NCBI RefSeq assembly: GCF_001426945.1
Contig: NZ_LMFS01000003.1
Location: 462,818 to 526,817 of the forward strand
Direction of reading: 5' to 3'
From: Pseudolabrys sp. Root1462
GTDB lineage: Bacteria; Pseudomonadota; Alphaproteobacteria; Rhizobiales; Xanthobacteraceae
DNA: 64,000 nucleotides
Shown here: piece after piece, positions 44,791 to 53,959 of the stretch
Position numbering within the stretch: position 1 is the stretch's first letter
Layout of the letters: each line of letters opens with the position of its first letter
The notes under the pieces: model-generated
Seen by the model: only the letters and a program-made list of their open reading frames with translations
Told to the model about the DNA's origin: nothing
Databases searched by the model: none
Translations under genes and position numbers: made by a program

Positions 44791-47472
44791 ATGGCCAGCG
44801 ATCAAGCGCAAAGAGCTTCCCCCGATGCATTGCTGGCCCTGGCCAAGAAGGAAGGCCGGGGCCGGCTCAAGATTTTTCTGGGCGCAGCTCCGGGGGTCGG
44901 CAAGACCTACGCCATGCTCACGGCCGCGCATAGCGAGCTTGCGGGCGGACGTGACGTAGTCGCCGGGCTGGTCGAAACCCATGGCCGCCGGGAGACCGAG
45001 CAACTGACGGCCGGCCTCGACATGCTGCCGCGCAAGCCCATCGTCTACCGCAATCAGGTGATTCAGGAGTTTGATCTCGACGCGGCGCTGGCGCGACGGC
45101 CCGGCCTGCTGCTGGTCGACGAATACGCGCACACCAATGTGCCGGGCAGCCGTCACCCCAAAAGGTGGCAGGACATCGACGAGATTCTCGAGGCCGGCAT
45201 CGACGTCTGGACGACGCTGAATATCCAGCATCTCGAAAGCCTCAACGACGTCGTCCAGAAGATCAGCAAGGTGCGGGTGCGCGAGACGGTGCCGGACACC
45301 GTATTCGACAAGGCCGACGAGGTGGTGCTGGTCGATTTCCCGCCTGACGAACTGCTCAAGCGTCTGGCCGAGGGCAAGGTCTATGTGCAGGACACCGCGG
45401 CGCGCGCGGTCGAGCATTTCTTCAAGCCGCAGAACCTCACGGCGTTGCGCGAATTGGCCTTGCGCCGCGCCGCCGAACGCGTCGATGCATCGCTGATCGA
45501 ACGCATGCAGGCGCAGGCGATCGAGGGGCCGTGGGCGGCGGGCGAACGGATCCTGGCGTGCATCGGTCCCGATCCGGGCTCTCCGGTGGTGATCCGCACC
45601 GCAAAGCGCATGGCCGACCTGATGGATGCACCGTGGATGGCCGTGACGGTCGAACGGCCCGGCGCGGCGCTCGACAATGTCGCCCGTCAACGGCTCGACG
45701 ATGCTTTCAGTCTGCCGCAAAGCCTGGGCGCGGAAACGCAGACGCTGACCGGCGCCGACCTGCCGGCCGAACTGTTGCGCTTCGCCAAGTTCGAGAACGT
45801 CACCCAGATCGTGGTCGGCCGCTCGCACGGCGGTTTCTTCAGCGAATTGCTGCGGCGGTCGCTGCCGCATGAGTTGGTGCGGCGGACGCAGGACATTGCC
45901 ATTCACCTGGTCACGCGCGAAGTCGATGCGCCGTCCGGCCCGGCGACGCGGCGTCGGAGGTGGCTGGCGCCGGAGCCTCTGCATTTCCTCTACGCGACGG
46001 CAGCGGTATTCGCAGCGCTCGGCGTTGGTGAAGCACTTATCCGCTTCACGCCCATTCCGAACCTGTCGATGGTCTTCATGCTCGCGGTGCTGTTCGCCGC
46101 CATGAACTTCGGCATGTGGCCGGCGATCTATGCGTCGCTGCTGTCGTCGGCCGTTTACAATTTCTTCTTCATCCAGCCGCTCTACACCTTCACTGTGGCC
46201 GAGCCTTACGAGCTTCTGGCGCTCATCATCTTCCTTGTCGTGGCGGTGGTGTCGTCGGCGATGGCCGGCCGTGTGCGCGAGCAGGCGCGTGTCTCGGCGA
46301 GCCGCATGCGCGCGATGCGCCGGCTCTATGAATTTACCCGCCGCATGTCGGGACTGGCGACGCAGGATGCCCTGGCGGAAGGCGCCGCCAGCGAGATCCA
46401 TGCCAGTCTTGGCCGCCCGGTGGTCGTGCTGCTTGCGCAGACCGACGATCTCGCGCTCACGGCCGCGTGGCCGCCGGAAGATACGCTCGATGCCGCGGCC
46501 ATGACCGCGGCGCGCTGGGCCTTCAGCCATGCCGAGCCGGCTGGTGCCGACACCGGCACCTTGCCGATCATTCCGTGGTACTTCGTGCCGCTGCGCATCG
46601 GCGACAAGACCATGGGCGTGATCGGCGTAGGCAAGAACGACGACAGCGGTGCGCTCGACTCGGAAGCTCGTGCGCTGCTCGATACCCTGTCGGAGCAGAC
46701 CGCCGCAGCGCTCGACCGCGCCTCGCTGGCGCGCGAGATGGTGACGGCGAAGACCGCGACCGAGACCGAGCGCGTGCGCAACACCTTGCTGGCCTCGATC
46801 TCCCACGATTTTCGCACGCCGCTGTCGTCGATTCTCGGCTCGGCGACCAGCCTCATCGACTATGGCGACAAGCTCGACAGCGCGACCAAACAGGACTTGC
46901 TCGGCGGCATCAAGCATGAGGCGGAGGGACTCGACGAGATGGTGCGCAACCTGCTTGCCATCACACGCATCGACGCCGGCGCTCTCGAATTGCGGCGCGA
47001 CTGGCTCGATTTGCACGAGACCACCGATCGCGTCGTCGGCGCAGCGCGCCGCCGTGGCGCGGCGCAGACCATCGCCGTCGAGCTGCCGACCGATCTACCG
47101 CTGGTACGCGCGGACGCCACGCTGGTCGAGCAGGCGCTGGGCAACGTGCTCGCCAACGCGCTCATCCATACGCCGGCCAATACCCGCATTGTCATCGACG
47201 CGGTCGTTGGGGTGGACAATGTGGGCTTGCGCGTCACCGACGACGGGCCCGGCATCGCTGCAGACGCGCTGCCACACATCTTCGACAAATTCGCCAAGGG
47301 CGGCGAAATCCTCAGCCGCGCCGACGGTCATCAGAGCACGGGATTAGGGCTTGCCATCGCCAAGGGGATCATGGAAGCCCATGGCGGCGCGATCGACGTC
47401 ACAACGCCGGTGGCGTCCGGCCGCGGCGCGCGCTTCACTCTGGAATTTCCGCGGGAGCAGGCAAGCCCATGA
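44791..47472 (+). CDS. kdpD: Sensor kinase KdpD, full length
   Basis: An 893-residue sensor of K+ limitation. In order: KdpD domain with Walker A-like GAAPGVGKTYAML (about 32-44), a Usp domain (about 250-370), four membrane spans (about 400-500, with FFFIQPLYTFTVAEPYELLAL), a GAF region (about 520-640), and the kinase core with the phospho-acceptor His in SISHDFRTPLSSILGSATSLID and the ATP-binding DDGPGIAADALPHIFDKF and GLGLAIAKGIMEAHGG. Its stop overlaps the kdpE start (ATGA). It is 23 bases after kdpC, so it shares the transcript. Compare the shortened paralog at 24.5-26.1 kb. Confidence 0.96.
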   Translation: MASDQAQRASPDALLALAKKEGRGRLKIFLGAAPGVGKTYAMLTAAHSELAGGRDVVAGLVETHGRRETEQLTAGLDMLPRKPIVYRNQVIQEFDLDAALARRPGLLLVDEYAHTNVPGSRHPKRWQDIDEILEAGIDVWTTLNIQHLESLNDVVQKISKVRVRETVPDTVFDKADEVVLVDFPPDELLKRLAEGKVYVQDTAARAVEHFFKPQNLTALRELALRRAAERVDASLIERMQAQAIEGPWAAGERILACIGPDPGSPVVIRTAKRMADLMDAPWMAVTVERPGAALDNVARQRLDDAFSLPQSLGAETQTLTGADLPAELLRFAKFENVTQIVVGRSHGGFFSELLRRSLPHELVRRTQDIAIHLVTREVDAPSGPATRRRRWLAPEPLHFLYATAAVFAALGVGEALIRFTPIPNLSMVFMLAVLFAAMNFGMWPAIYASLLSSAVYNFFFIQPLYTFTVAEPYELLALIIFLVVAVVSSAMAGRVREQARVSASRMRAMRRLYEFTRRMSGLATQDALAEGAASEIHASLGRPVVVLLAQTDDLALTAAWPPEDTLDAAAMTAARWAFSHAEPAGADTGTLPIIPWYFVPLRIGDKTMGVIGVGKNDDSGALDSEARALLDTLSEQTAAALDRASLAREMVTAKTATETERVRNTLLASISHDFRTPLSSILGSATSLIDYGDKLDSATKQDLLGGIKHEAEGLDEMVRNLLAITRIDAGALELRRDWLDLHETTDRVVGAARRRGAAQTIAVELPTDLPLVRADATLVEQALGNVLANALIHTPANTRIVIDAVVGVDNVGLRVTDDGPGIAADALPHIFDKFAKGGEILSRADGHQSTGLGLAIAKGIMEAHGGAIDVTTPVASGRGARFTLEFPREQASP

Positions 47473-48158
47473 CCGCCAAGATGCGGGTGCTGGTCGTCGA
47501 CGACGAAGCCGCGATCCTGCGCTTCCTTAAGCCCGCGCTGGAAGCCAACAACTACGAGATGACGAGCGCCGGCACCGTGGCGGAGGCGATCAAGCGCACC
47601 GCCGCCGAGACGCCGGACATCGTGCTGCTCGACCTCGGCCTGCCGGATGGCGACGGCAAGGACGTCATCCGCCGCGCCCGCGAGTGGTCGGACGTACCGA
47701 TCATCGTGCTGTCAGCCCGCGAGCGCGAGGCGGAGAAGATCGAGTCGCTCGATCTCGGCGCCGACGATTACGTCAACAAGCCATTCAACGTCGGCGAGCT
47801 CATGGCGCGCATGCGCACGGCGCTGCGCCATCGTCTGCAACGCAAGGCCGAAATCCCCGTGCTGCGCGTCGGCGGCCTCGAGATCGACGCGGTTCGACAC
47901 CGGGTTCTGCGCGGCACCGCCGAGCTCAAGCTGACGCCGAAGGAATTCGAGCTGCTGTCATTCCTGGCGCGGCATGCCGGGCGCGTTATCACGCACAAGC
48001 AGATCCTGGCCGCGGTCTGGGGCCCGGCGCACACCGGGGATACGCAGTATCTCCGGGTCTACATCGGTCAGTTGCGCCAGAAGATCGAGGACAAGCCGGA
48101 CGATCCGCGCATCGTGCTCACCGAGCCCGGGATCGGCTATCGCATCGCTGAGGCGTAG
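47469..48158 (+). CDS. kdpE: Response regulator KdpE
   Basis: A 229-residue OmpR-type regulator. Receiver domain with VLVVDDEAA, phospho-acceptor Asp in VLLDLGLPDGDG and Lys in VNKPFNVGEL; winged helix with LTPKEFELLSFLARHAGRVITHKQIL and TQYLRVYIGQLRQKIE. It is coupled to kdpD by the ATGA overlap and would activate kdpFABC in low K+. Its last 22 bases overlap the end of the convergent polymerase gene. Confidence 0.96.
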   Translation: MTAKMRVLVVDDEAAILRFLKPALEANNYEMTSAGTVAEAIKRTAAETPDIVLLDLGLPDGDGKDVIRRAREWSDVPIIVLSAREREAEKIESLDLGADDYVNKPFNVGELMARMRTALRHRLQRKAEIPVLRVGGLEIDAVRHRVLRGTAELKLTPKEFELLSFLARHAGRVITHKQILAAVWGPAHTGDTQYLRVYIGQLRQKIEDKPDDPRIVLTEPGIGYRIAEA

Positions 48159-49432
48159 TTGGCTTTCGGCGCGGCGCGCGGAGCCCGTCGCGATAGCAAA
48201 GCGGGAGCCGCGGACAGCACACCGGTCAGGAACCACAGCAAGGCGCCGGTCTTGATCGTATAAGGCGAGTTGCTGATGCACAGCAGGAAGGCGACGTAGG
48301 CCGCCGCCAGATCGCGAAATGTATAGAAGAAGCGGCTGCGCCCCTCGGTCAACAGCAGCATGGCCCAGAAGATCGCCATGCCGATGAGGCCGATCGACGC
48401 GATCGAATAGGCGTAGCCCGAGTCCGCCATCCCGAACTCCGGCGCGCGCAACCCGAACCATGTCAGCGCATCGAAGCGGCTCAGAATTTCGCCCGACATG
48501 ATGATGCGGCCGATGAAACCGTTGCTCATGCCGAATTGATTCGACAGCAGGTCCGGCAGGAAGGCTATGGTCAAGACGCCGACCAGCGGCGCCAGCGCCA
48601 CCATGATGTATCGGATCGCGGAAGGAACGATCGCCAGCAACAGCGCGATCGCGCAAAAATATGCACCGAAACGGCTGTCCGACATGATGATGACGAAGCC
48701 GGCCGCTGCGAACAGGCCCCAGTAAAGGCGCCGCTCCATCATTGAGCGGACCATGCCCCAGATGAAAAGGATGATGCCGAAATTGCCGGCCGATACCGGC
48801 TCGAGGAATATCGACGATACGCGATGATTGCCGAGGAAGGGCAGGATATTGCGGCCGCCTCCGGCGCCTTCCGGTCGCATGCCGGAGACGAACAGGCTGG
48901 ACGACTGTTGCATCTGCGCCGCATCCATGGTGCCGCGCTCGACGTAGAAGCTGGCGATGTTGCAGAACCGCGTGAAGACGTCGGGTAGGAAGTATTCGAA
49001 CAAGCCGACGAGGACGACCAGAAGCGCGATGACGCCGATGATGCGATCCGCCGTCTTCAGATCCGGTGCGCCGGCGCCGAGAATGAAGAAGGCGATTGGA
49101 ATCAGCAGGTCGCGGATCGGCTTCACATCGGCGTTGCCGCTGAGCAAAAGCCGTCCGGCGGCGAGCGCCATCAGATAGAACACGGCGCCGCAGATGACGA
49201 GTAGCTGCGTATAGTTGAGCCGCTGATAGGTATAGAGAAGCACGGCCGATATGATGATGAGTTCGCAGCCGATCGCCGCGGCCGAGCCCACACTGGTGAC
49301 GTTGGTGTTGACGAGGCACAGCAGGAAATTGAACACGGTCGCGCCGATGACGGCGACAGTGGGCGGTTGCAGCCAGAACGGCTGCCGCGCCACCACGGCG
49401 ATCGGGCGCGGCCGGGTGCCGGCGTTGCTCAT
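48137..49432 (-). CDS. Wzy-type polysaccharide polymerase / O-antigen ligase-like protein
   Basis: A 431-residue inner-membrane protein with about ten spans (for example TVAVIGATVFNFLLCLV, LLVICGAVFYLMALAAG, GVIALLVVLVGLFEYFLP) and one large periplasmic loop (about 140-205, including RGTMDAAQMQQSSSLFVSGMRPEG). This topology is typical of Wzy polymerases and Wzy-C-domain ligases. It lies in the polysaccharide locus, with its ATG overlapping the GH5 stop (ATGA). ATG 49432 is chosen over a longer open frame. It would join repeat units in the periplasm. Confidence 0.8.
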   Translation of the reverse strand: MSNAGTRPRPIAVVARQPFWLQPPTVAVIGATVFNFLLCLVNTNVTSVGSAAAIGCELIIISAVLLYTYQRLNYTQLLVICGAVFYLMALAAGRLLLSGNADVKPIRDLLIPIAFFILGAGAPDLKTADRIIGVIALLVVLVGLFEYFLPDVFTRFCNIASFYVERGTMDAAQMQQSSSLFVSGMRPEGAGGGRNILPFLGNHRVSSIFLEPVSAGNFGIILFIWGMVRSMMERRLYWGLFAAAGFVIIMSDSRFGAYFCAIALLLAIVPSAIRYIMVALAPLVGVLTIAFLPDLLSNQFGMSNGFIGRIIMSGEILSRFDALTWFGLRAPEFGMADSGYAYSIASIGLIGMAIFWAMLLLTEGRSRFFYTFRDLAAAYVAFLLCISNSPYTIKTGALLWFLTGVLSAAPALLSRRAPRAAPKANYASAMR

Positions 49433-50514
49433 TGCCGCGCGCCCGATCCGGTGTTCTCGGCGGGAGCGGAAAGGTGCCGAAGCAGCACCGCCATCTGCGG
49501 GCGATCCTGACCGTTTACGGGCTGTACGCTGGTGAAGTAGCTCGGCGGCCAAGCGCCCGCGGCCCAATAGCTCCACCCAATCCAGACGTCGCGGTTATCG
49601 TCCATATATTTGAGCATGGCGTCGAGCGCCGCGAGGCATGTCGGATCGCTGCCGGCGCCGAACTCGCCGAGGTAGCCTTTCTTATTGTTCTGCCGCAGCC
49701 AGTTGGTCACGCCCGCCAGTGTCGTGACGCCGACGGTCTCGTTCTTGCATTGCGGGTGCGTGCCGGAATAATTCGAATCCAGATACTGGTGCAGTTCGTA
49801 AACGAAGTTGTTGGCCGGATCGACGACGTTCCGCATGGCTTTGGCGTTCGATGTGCCATAGCTCGTGCTCGCCCAGCTATGCGCGCCGGTCCAGGCGTTA
49901 CCCGGAACGAAAATGGTGTTTTGCGCGCCCGCCTGGCGGATCGCAGCGATGGCCTGATTGGCGGCATCAAGCCATGTTTCGGTCGGCAAACCCTTCGGCT
50001 CATTCATGAGACCGAAGCCGACTTTCCCGTTGCCCTTGTAGTTTTGCGCCAATTGCTGCCACAGGCTGGCGAGGGCGGTGACCGGCACCGCCGCACTGCC
50101 GATGACCTGCTGGCGATAGTAGCCGTAGTTGTGAACATCGAGGACGATATAGAGACCTTTGTCCGTCGCGTATTTAACGACCGAGTCGAGGCGCTTGAGT
50201 TCGGCGGCATCGAGTGCACCGTTCAGTTGCGGCTGCATCCGCTCCCAGAGAAACGGCACGCGGATTGTATTGAGTCCCTTGCTGGCTACGTAGTCGATCG
50301 TCGCGCGCGCTGGATAGAAGTAGTCCGTGCCGGGAATCCCGGGAACCTTGCGGCCCTTGAATTCAGCGCCGGAAATATTGACGCCGGTCAGGTGCGTGGG
50401 CTGGCTGCGCGCGGCCAGCGGTGTCAGCGACAGAGCGCATGCCAACAGCACCAGAATTGACGCGCGATGCGTAATTTTTGGGCAGATGAAACGACGGCCG
50501 TGTCGGGCTGACAA
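49429..50514 (-). CDS. Secreted glycoside hydrolase family 5 (endoglucanase-like)
   Basis: A 361-residue exported glycanase. A signal peptide covers about 1-37 (ILVLLACALSLTPLAARSQ). The (beta/alpha)8 fold shows NTIRVPFLWERMQP, YIVLDVHNYGYYR, the acid/base Glu172 in GLMNEPKG, HQYLDSNYSG and the nucleophile Glu284 in LGEFGAG. Family members cut beta-1,4-glucan or mannan. Placed in an exopolysaccharide locus and coupled to the polymerase, it more likely trims or controls the length of the host's own polymer than digests plant cellulose. Confidence 0.88.
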   Translation of the reverse strand: MSARHGRRFICPKITHRASILVLLACALSLTPLAARSQPTHLTGVNISGAEFKGRKVPGIPGTDYFYPARATIDYVASKGLNTIRVPFLWERMQPQLNGALDAAELKRLDSVVKYATDKGLYIVLDVHNYGYYRQQVIGSAAVPVTALASLWQQLAQNYKGNGKVGFGLMNEPKGLPTETWLDAANQAIAAIRQAGAQNTIFVPGNAWTGAHSWASTSYGTSNAKAMRNVVDPANNFVYELHQYLDSNYSGTHPQCKNETVGVTTLAGVTNWLRQNNKKGYLGEFGAGSDPTCLAALDAMLKYMDDNRDVWIGWSYWAAGAWPPSYFTSVQPVNGQDRPQMAVLLRHLSAPAENTGSGARQ

Positions 50515-50561
50515 TTCTTGCCTCCATCCATCGTTGAAGATCTAAAGTTCGATCAAGTCGT

Positions 50562-50598
50562 ACGTCCGTATTCACGGACGTCGCGAATGGACGCGACG
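50562..50598. promoter_or_regulatory. Two overlapping palindromes in the divergent promoter region
   Basis: ACGTCCGT (50562-50569) pairs with ACGGACGT (50574-50581) around ATTC; overlapping it, CGTCGCG (50579-50585) pairs with CGCGACG (50592-50598). They lie between the divergent GH5 and glycosyltransferase genes, 160 to 190 bases before the latter, as expected for a regulator site. Confidence 0.4.
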
Positions 50599-50757
50599 AG
50601 TCACGCGGAAGCGACATTGCCGGCTCGGAGGGTAATTCGACGACGACAAAGTGTCGGAAGCGCGGCAATGCGTTCAGACTTAAGAGTGACGATGGAACTG
50701 AAACGGAATTGAGTTTTCGGCGTTGCATCCTGTCGTGCCACAGGAATCTCAACGAAC

Positions 50758-52626
50758 ATGCAAATCGTTCATGTTGTGCGCCAGTTCCATCCGTCGGTCG
50801 GCGGTCTGGAAGATGTCGTCGCTCAATTGGCTCACGCGCAATACGCCAAGGGCCACGATGTGCGGGTCGTCACGCTTGATCGATTATTCAACGCACAAGG
50901 TGCGGGGAAGTTGCCGAAGTGGGAGCGGATCGAGGATATCGAGATCATTCGAGTGCCGTATTTCGGCTCGACGCGCTATCCGATCGCGCTATCGATCCTT
51001 CGCCATATCCGTCACGCCGATATTGTCCATGTTCACGGCATTGATTTCATCTTCGATTATCTCGCTTGGACCGCACCGCTTCATCGCCGCAAACTGGTGG
51101 TCTCCACCCACGGTGGTTTCTTTCACACGTCATTCGCCGCGCGGTTGAAGAAGCTCTACTTTAGTGTGGTCACGCGTGCGTCGCTGCGCTGGTATGCCGG
51201 CGTCGCCTGTGTAAGCGCGGCCGACGAAGCGCTGTTCAGAAATGTGCGGGCGCGTGGCGCCTGCCTGATCGAAAACGGCGTCGATGTCGATAAATTTGCC
51301 GACGCCGGCTCGCCGGTAGCAAAGAAATCGATGCTGGCAATGGGCCGGCTGTCCAGCAACAAGCGTATCGACCGGGTTCTGGCCTTTCTGGCCGCGGTGC
51401 GCCGAATCGATCCCGAATGGTCGCTGACGATCGCGGGGAGGCCCTATGACGTCTCGGTCGACGATCTCACCGGCTATGCGAAGAATCTGGGGCTGACCGG
51501 TGCCGTCAACATCATCGATAGCCCAAGCAATGAAGATATGCGCGCGCTGATGGCCGGCAGCTCGGTGTTCATCAGTGCCTCAGCCTATGAAGGTTTCGGG
51601 CTGGTGGCTATCGAAGGCATGTCGGCTGGCCTGTGGCCGGTGCTGAGCGGCATTCCACCGTTCCGGCATCTGGTCGAACAGACCGGCATCGGTTCGGTCG
51701 TAAACTTCGACAACGTCGATGCCGCGGCGCTGGCGTTCCTCGGCCTCTGGGAAAAGGTCGCGGCCCACTACGATGAAGCGCGTTACGCGGCTATGAAAGC
51801 CGCCGCCGGCTACCGATGGGAGGTCGCCAGCGAAAGGTATGAGGCGCTGTACGATTCAGTCCTGGGCAGGAAGAGCCGCGCCATTCTCGACGTGCCAATC
51901 CTGGCCAAGACTTCGACCGAGGCCGTGGAGTTGCTCGACCAGGAATTTGCGGCAGGGCGAACCGGCATCGTCATTTTCGCCAACGCTCATACGCTTAATG
52001 CCACCGTCGCCGACCATCGCGTGCAGTCAATCCTGCAGCGCTCGATCGTGTTCAATGACGGCGTCGGCGTCGATATCGCCAGCCGTCTGCTGTTCGGCAA
52101 GTCGTTTCCGGAAAACCTCAACGGCACGGACTTCATCCCGCATTATCTGCGCAATACCACGCACCGCTATCGCATCTATCTGCTGGGCGGCAGGCCCGGG
52201 GTCGCCCAGCGCGCCGCGCAGCGGCTCGCTGCAATGGCGCCGCAGCACACATTCGTCGGTGTCTGTCATGGCTATGTGCCGCCGGAGCAGCGGGATCACT
52301 TGATCGGCGACATCCGTCGATCGCGCGCCGATATTCTGCTGGTCGCGATGGGCAACCCGCATCAGGAGACCTGGCTCAATGACTGTCTTCGCGAAACCGG
52401 TTGCAGGCTTGGCTTCGGCGTCGGCGGACTGTTCGATTTCATGGCCGAGGTCGTGCCGCGGGCCCCTGAATGGGTGCGCGCGGCCCGGATGGAATGGGCC
52501 TTCCGCATGATGCAGCAGCCGCGACGGCTGTGGCGGCGCTACCTCGTGCAGATGCCGATTTTCCTGCTACGGGTCGTGCGGCAGTGGATCGGCGGCGCCC
52601 GCGTGTCGTCGGCTTCGTCGCAGTGA
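50758..52626 (+). CDS. Fused GT4 - WecG/TagA (GT26) glycosyltransferase
   Basis: A 622-residue fusion. The first about 370 residues are a GT4/GT-B enzyme (VVRQFHPSVGGLEDVVAQL, VSTHGGFFHT, GRLSSNKRIDRVLAFL, SAYEGFGLVAIEGMSAGLWPV). From about 375 comes a WecG/TagA/CpsF domain: FANAHTLNATVADHRVQSILQ, NDGVGVDIASRLLFG, NGTDFIPHYL, YLLGGRPGVAQRAA, ADILLVAMGNPHQETWLN and FGVGGLFDFMAEVVPRAP. The two would add two consecutive sugars to the lipid-linked repeat unit on the cytoplasmic face. It starts a plus-strand pair with the flippase gene, 13 bases apart. Confidence 0.92.
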   Translation: MQIVHVVRQFHPSVGGLEDVVAQLAHAQYAKGHDVRVVTLDRLFNAQGAGKLPKWERIEDIEIIRVPYFGSTRYPIALSILRHIRHADIVHVHGIDFIFDYLAWTAPLHRRKLVVSTHGGFFHTSFAARLKKLYFSVVTRASLRWYAGVACVSAADEALFRNVRARGACLIENGVDVDKFADAGSPVAKKSMLAMGRLSSNKRIDRVLAFLAAVRRIDPEWSLTIAGRPYDVSVDDLTGYAKNLGLTGAVNIIDSPSNEDMRALMAGSSVFISASAYEGFGLVAIEGMSAGLWPVLSGIPPFRHLVEQTGIGSVVNFDNVDAAALAFLGLWEKVAAHYDEARYAAMKAAAGYRWEVASERYEALYDSVLGRKSRAILDVPILAKTSTEAVELLDQEFAAGRTGIVIFANAHTLNATVADHRVQSILQRSIVFNDGVGVDIASRLLFGKSFPENLNGTDFIPHYLRNTTHRYRIYLLGGRPGVAQRAAQRLAAMAPQHTFVGVCHGYVPPEQRDHLIGDIRRSRADILLVAMGNPHQETWLNDCLRETGCRLGFGVGGLFDFMAEVVPRAPEWVRAARMEWAFRMMQQPRRLWRRYLVQMPIFLLRVVRQWIGGARVSSASSQ

Positions 52627-52639
52627 CACAGGAGCGTCG

Positions 52640-53953
52640 ATGACGGCTGCTTCGGGGGATATGGCGTTGACGGGTTTTCGAGGCCGCCTCAGCAACGCGT
52701 GGAGCTTCGCGCATCGCTGGAAGGGCCGCATTCTCTTCGCCTTTCTTGATCAGGGTCTATACAGCAGCACCAATTTCGTCCTCACCGTGCTCTATGCGTG
52801 GTGGCTGCCGCTCGACGACTTCGGCCGTTACGTCGTCGTGTGGACAGCCGTGTTCTTCATCGAGGCGGTGCAGAACTCGATGATCATCGATTCCCTGCCG
52901 GCCATCGTCAGTCATCATGGGCGGCGCAATCGCGGACGCATCGACGTCGCAGCCTTCTGGGTGGTGGCGGCTTTCGGCCTCGTGAGCAGCGGGCTGCTGC
53001 TCGCGGCAGCCGGCGTGCTGTGGGCCCTGAATTCCGCCTATGCGATGCCGGTGTTCGTATTGGCTTTGGCCAATCCGCTGCAGCGCATGTATCTGTACTT
53101 CCGCCGCCTCTGCTACATCCGCGACCGGCAGGGCGTGGCGGCAGCGGCAGCGGCCGCCTACAGCGTCACATTGCTGGCGGGCGCCGGTGCGCTGGCGCTC
53201 TTCAAGATGGTTTCCGTGGGCGCGGTTTTGGCGTTGCCGGGGCTGGCCGCGGCAGCGGCGATGGCGGCGATCCTTGGCGCCGGCATCGGCCGGGTAACGC
53301 GAATTCGCGCCGTCAATGTCAAATGGCTCGCCGTCCGCATCTGGAATTCCGGACGCTGGCTGGCACCGGCCGCGGTGGTGTCGTGGTTGATGAGCTGGGG
53401 CATCTTTCCGCTGGTCGCCGCTTTCAGCGGTCCGGGCGCCGCCGGCATCATCCGCGCGTTGCAAAACTTGCTGACGCCGATCGTACAGTTCAATTCGGCG
53501 CTCAATCTCGCGCTGCTGCCGCGCGTCGCCGACAAGGTCGCCGATCACGGCGACGGCTATGCGCGCCGCTTTGCGCTGCGCGCCACTGCCGGGTTTGCCG
53601 GCCTCGTACTCATTTATTGCGCAACCGTTCTCGCCACGGCGCCGCTGCTGCTGCCGCTGCTCTACAAAAAGCCGGAAATCGCGGCGTCAGCTTCGCTGTT
53701 GTGGCCGTTGTCGTTCGGAATCATCTGGGAAGCGAGCCGCGTCGCGGCATCGATGTCTCTGCTGGCGACGCGGCGCACCCGGATCGTGCTGACGTCGCGG
53801 CTGATCGCGCTCGGTGCGTTCGGCGGCGGCGGCGTCGTGCTCGGGTGGACGGCGGGCCTCACCGGGGTGCTCTGGGCCAACGCCATCGCGACTGCGACAG
53901 GCGCCGCGATCGTGATCGTCACCGCGCTGCGACCGCGGCCTTCCGCGGTGTGA
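52640..53953 (+). CDS. Wzx-type polysaccharide flippase (MOP superfamily)
   Basis: A 437-residue membrane protein with about twelve to fourteen hydrophobic spans (LYSSTNFVLTVLYAWWLPL near the start; WLAPAAVVSWLMSWGIFPLV; GLTGVLWANAIATATGAAIVIV near the end). The pattern and length suit the MOP-type flippases that move undecaprenyl-linked repeat units to the periplasm. Sequence identity to a named flippase is not visible, so the name rests on topology and place in the locus. It converges with the pyruvyl-transferase gene with a gap of 6 bases. Confidence 0.8.
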   Translation: MTAASGDMALTGFRGRLSNAWSFAHRWKGRILFAFLDQGLYSSTNFVLTVLYAWWLPLDDFGRYVVVWTAVFFIEAVQNSMIIDSLPAIVSHHGRRNRGRIDVAAFWVVAAFGLVSSGLLLAAAGVLWALNSAYAMPVFVLALANPLQRMYLYFRRLCYIRDRQGVAAAAAAAYSVTLLAGAGALALFKMVSVGAVLALPGLAAAAAMAAILGAGIGRVTRIRAVNVKWLAVRIWNSGRWLAPAAVVSWLMSWGIFPLVAAFSGPGAAGIIRALQNLLTPIVQFNSALNLALLPRVADKVADHGDGYARRFALRATAGFAGLVLIYCATVLATAPLLLPLLYKKPEIAASASLLWPLSFGIIWEASRVAASMSLLATRRTRIVLTSRLIALGAFGGGGVVLGWTAGLTGVLWANAIATATGAAIVIVTALRPRPSAV

Positions 53954-53959
53954 CGGCGG

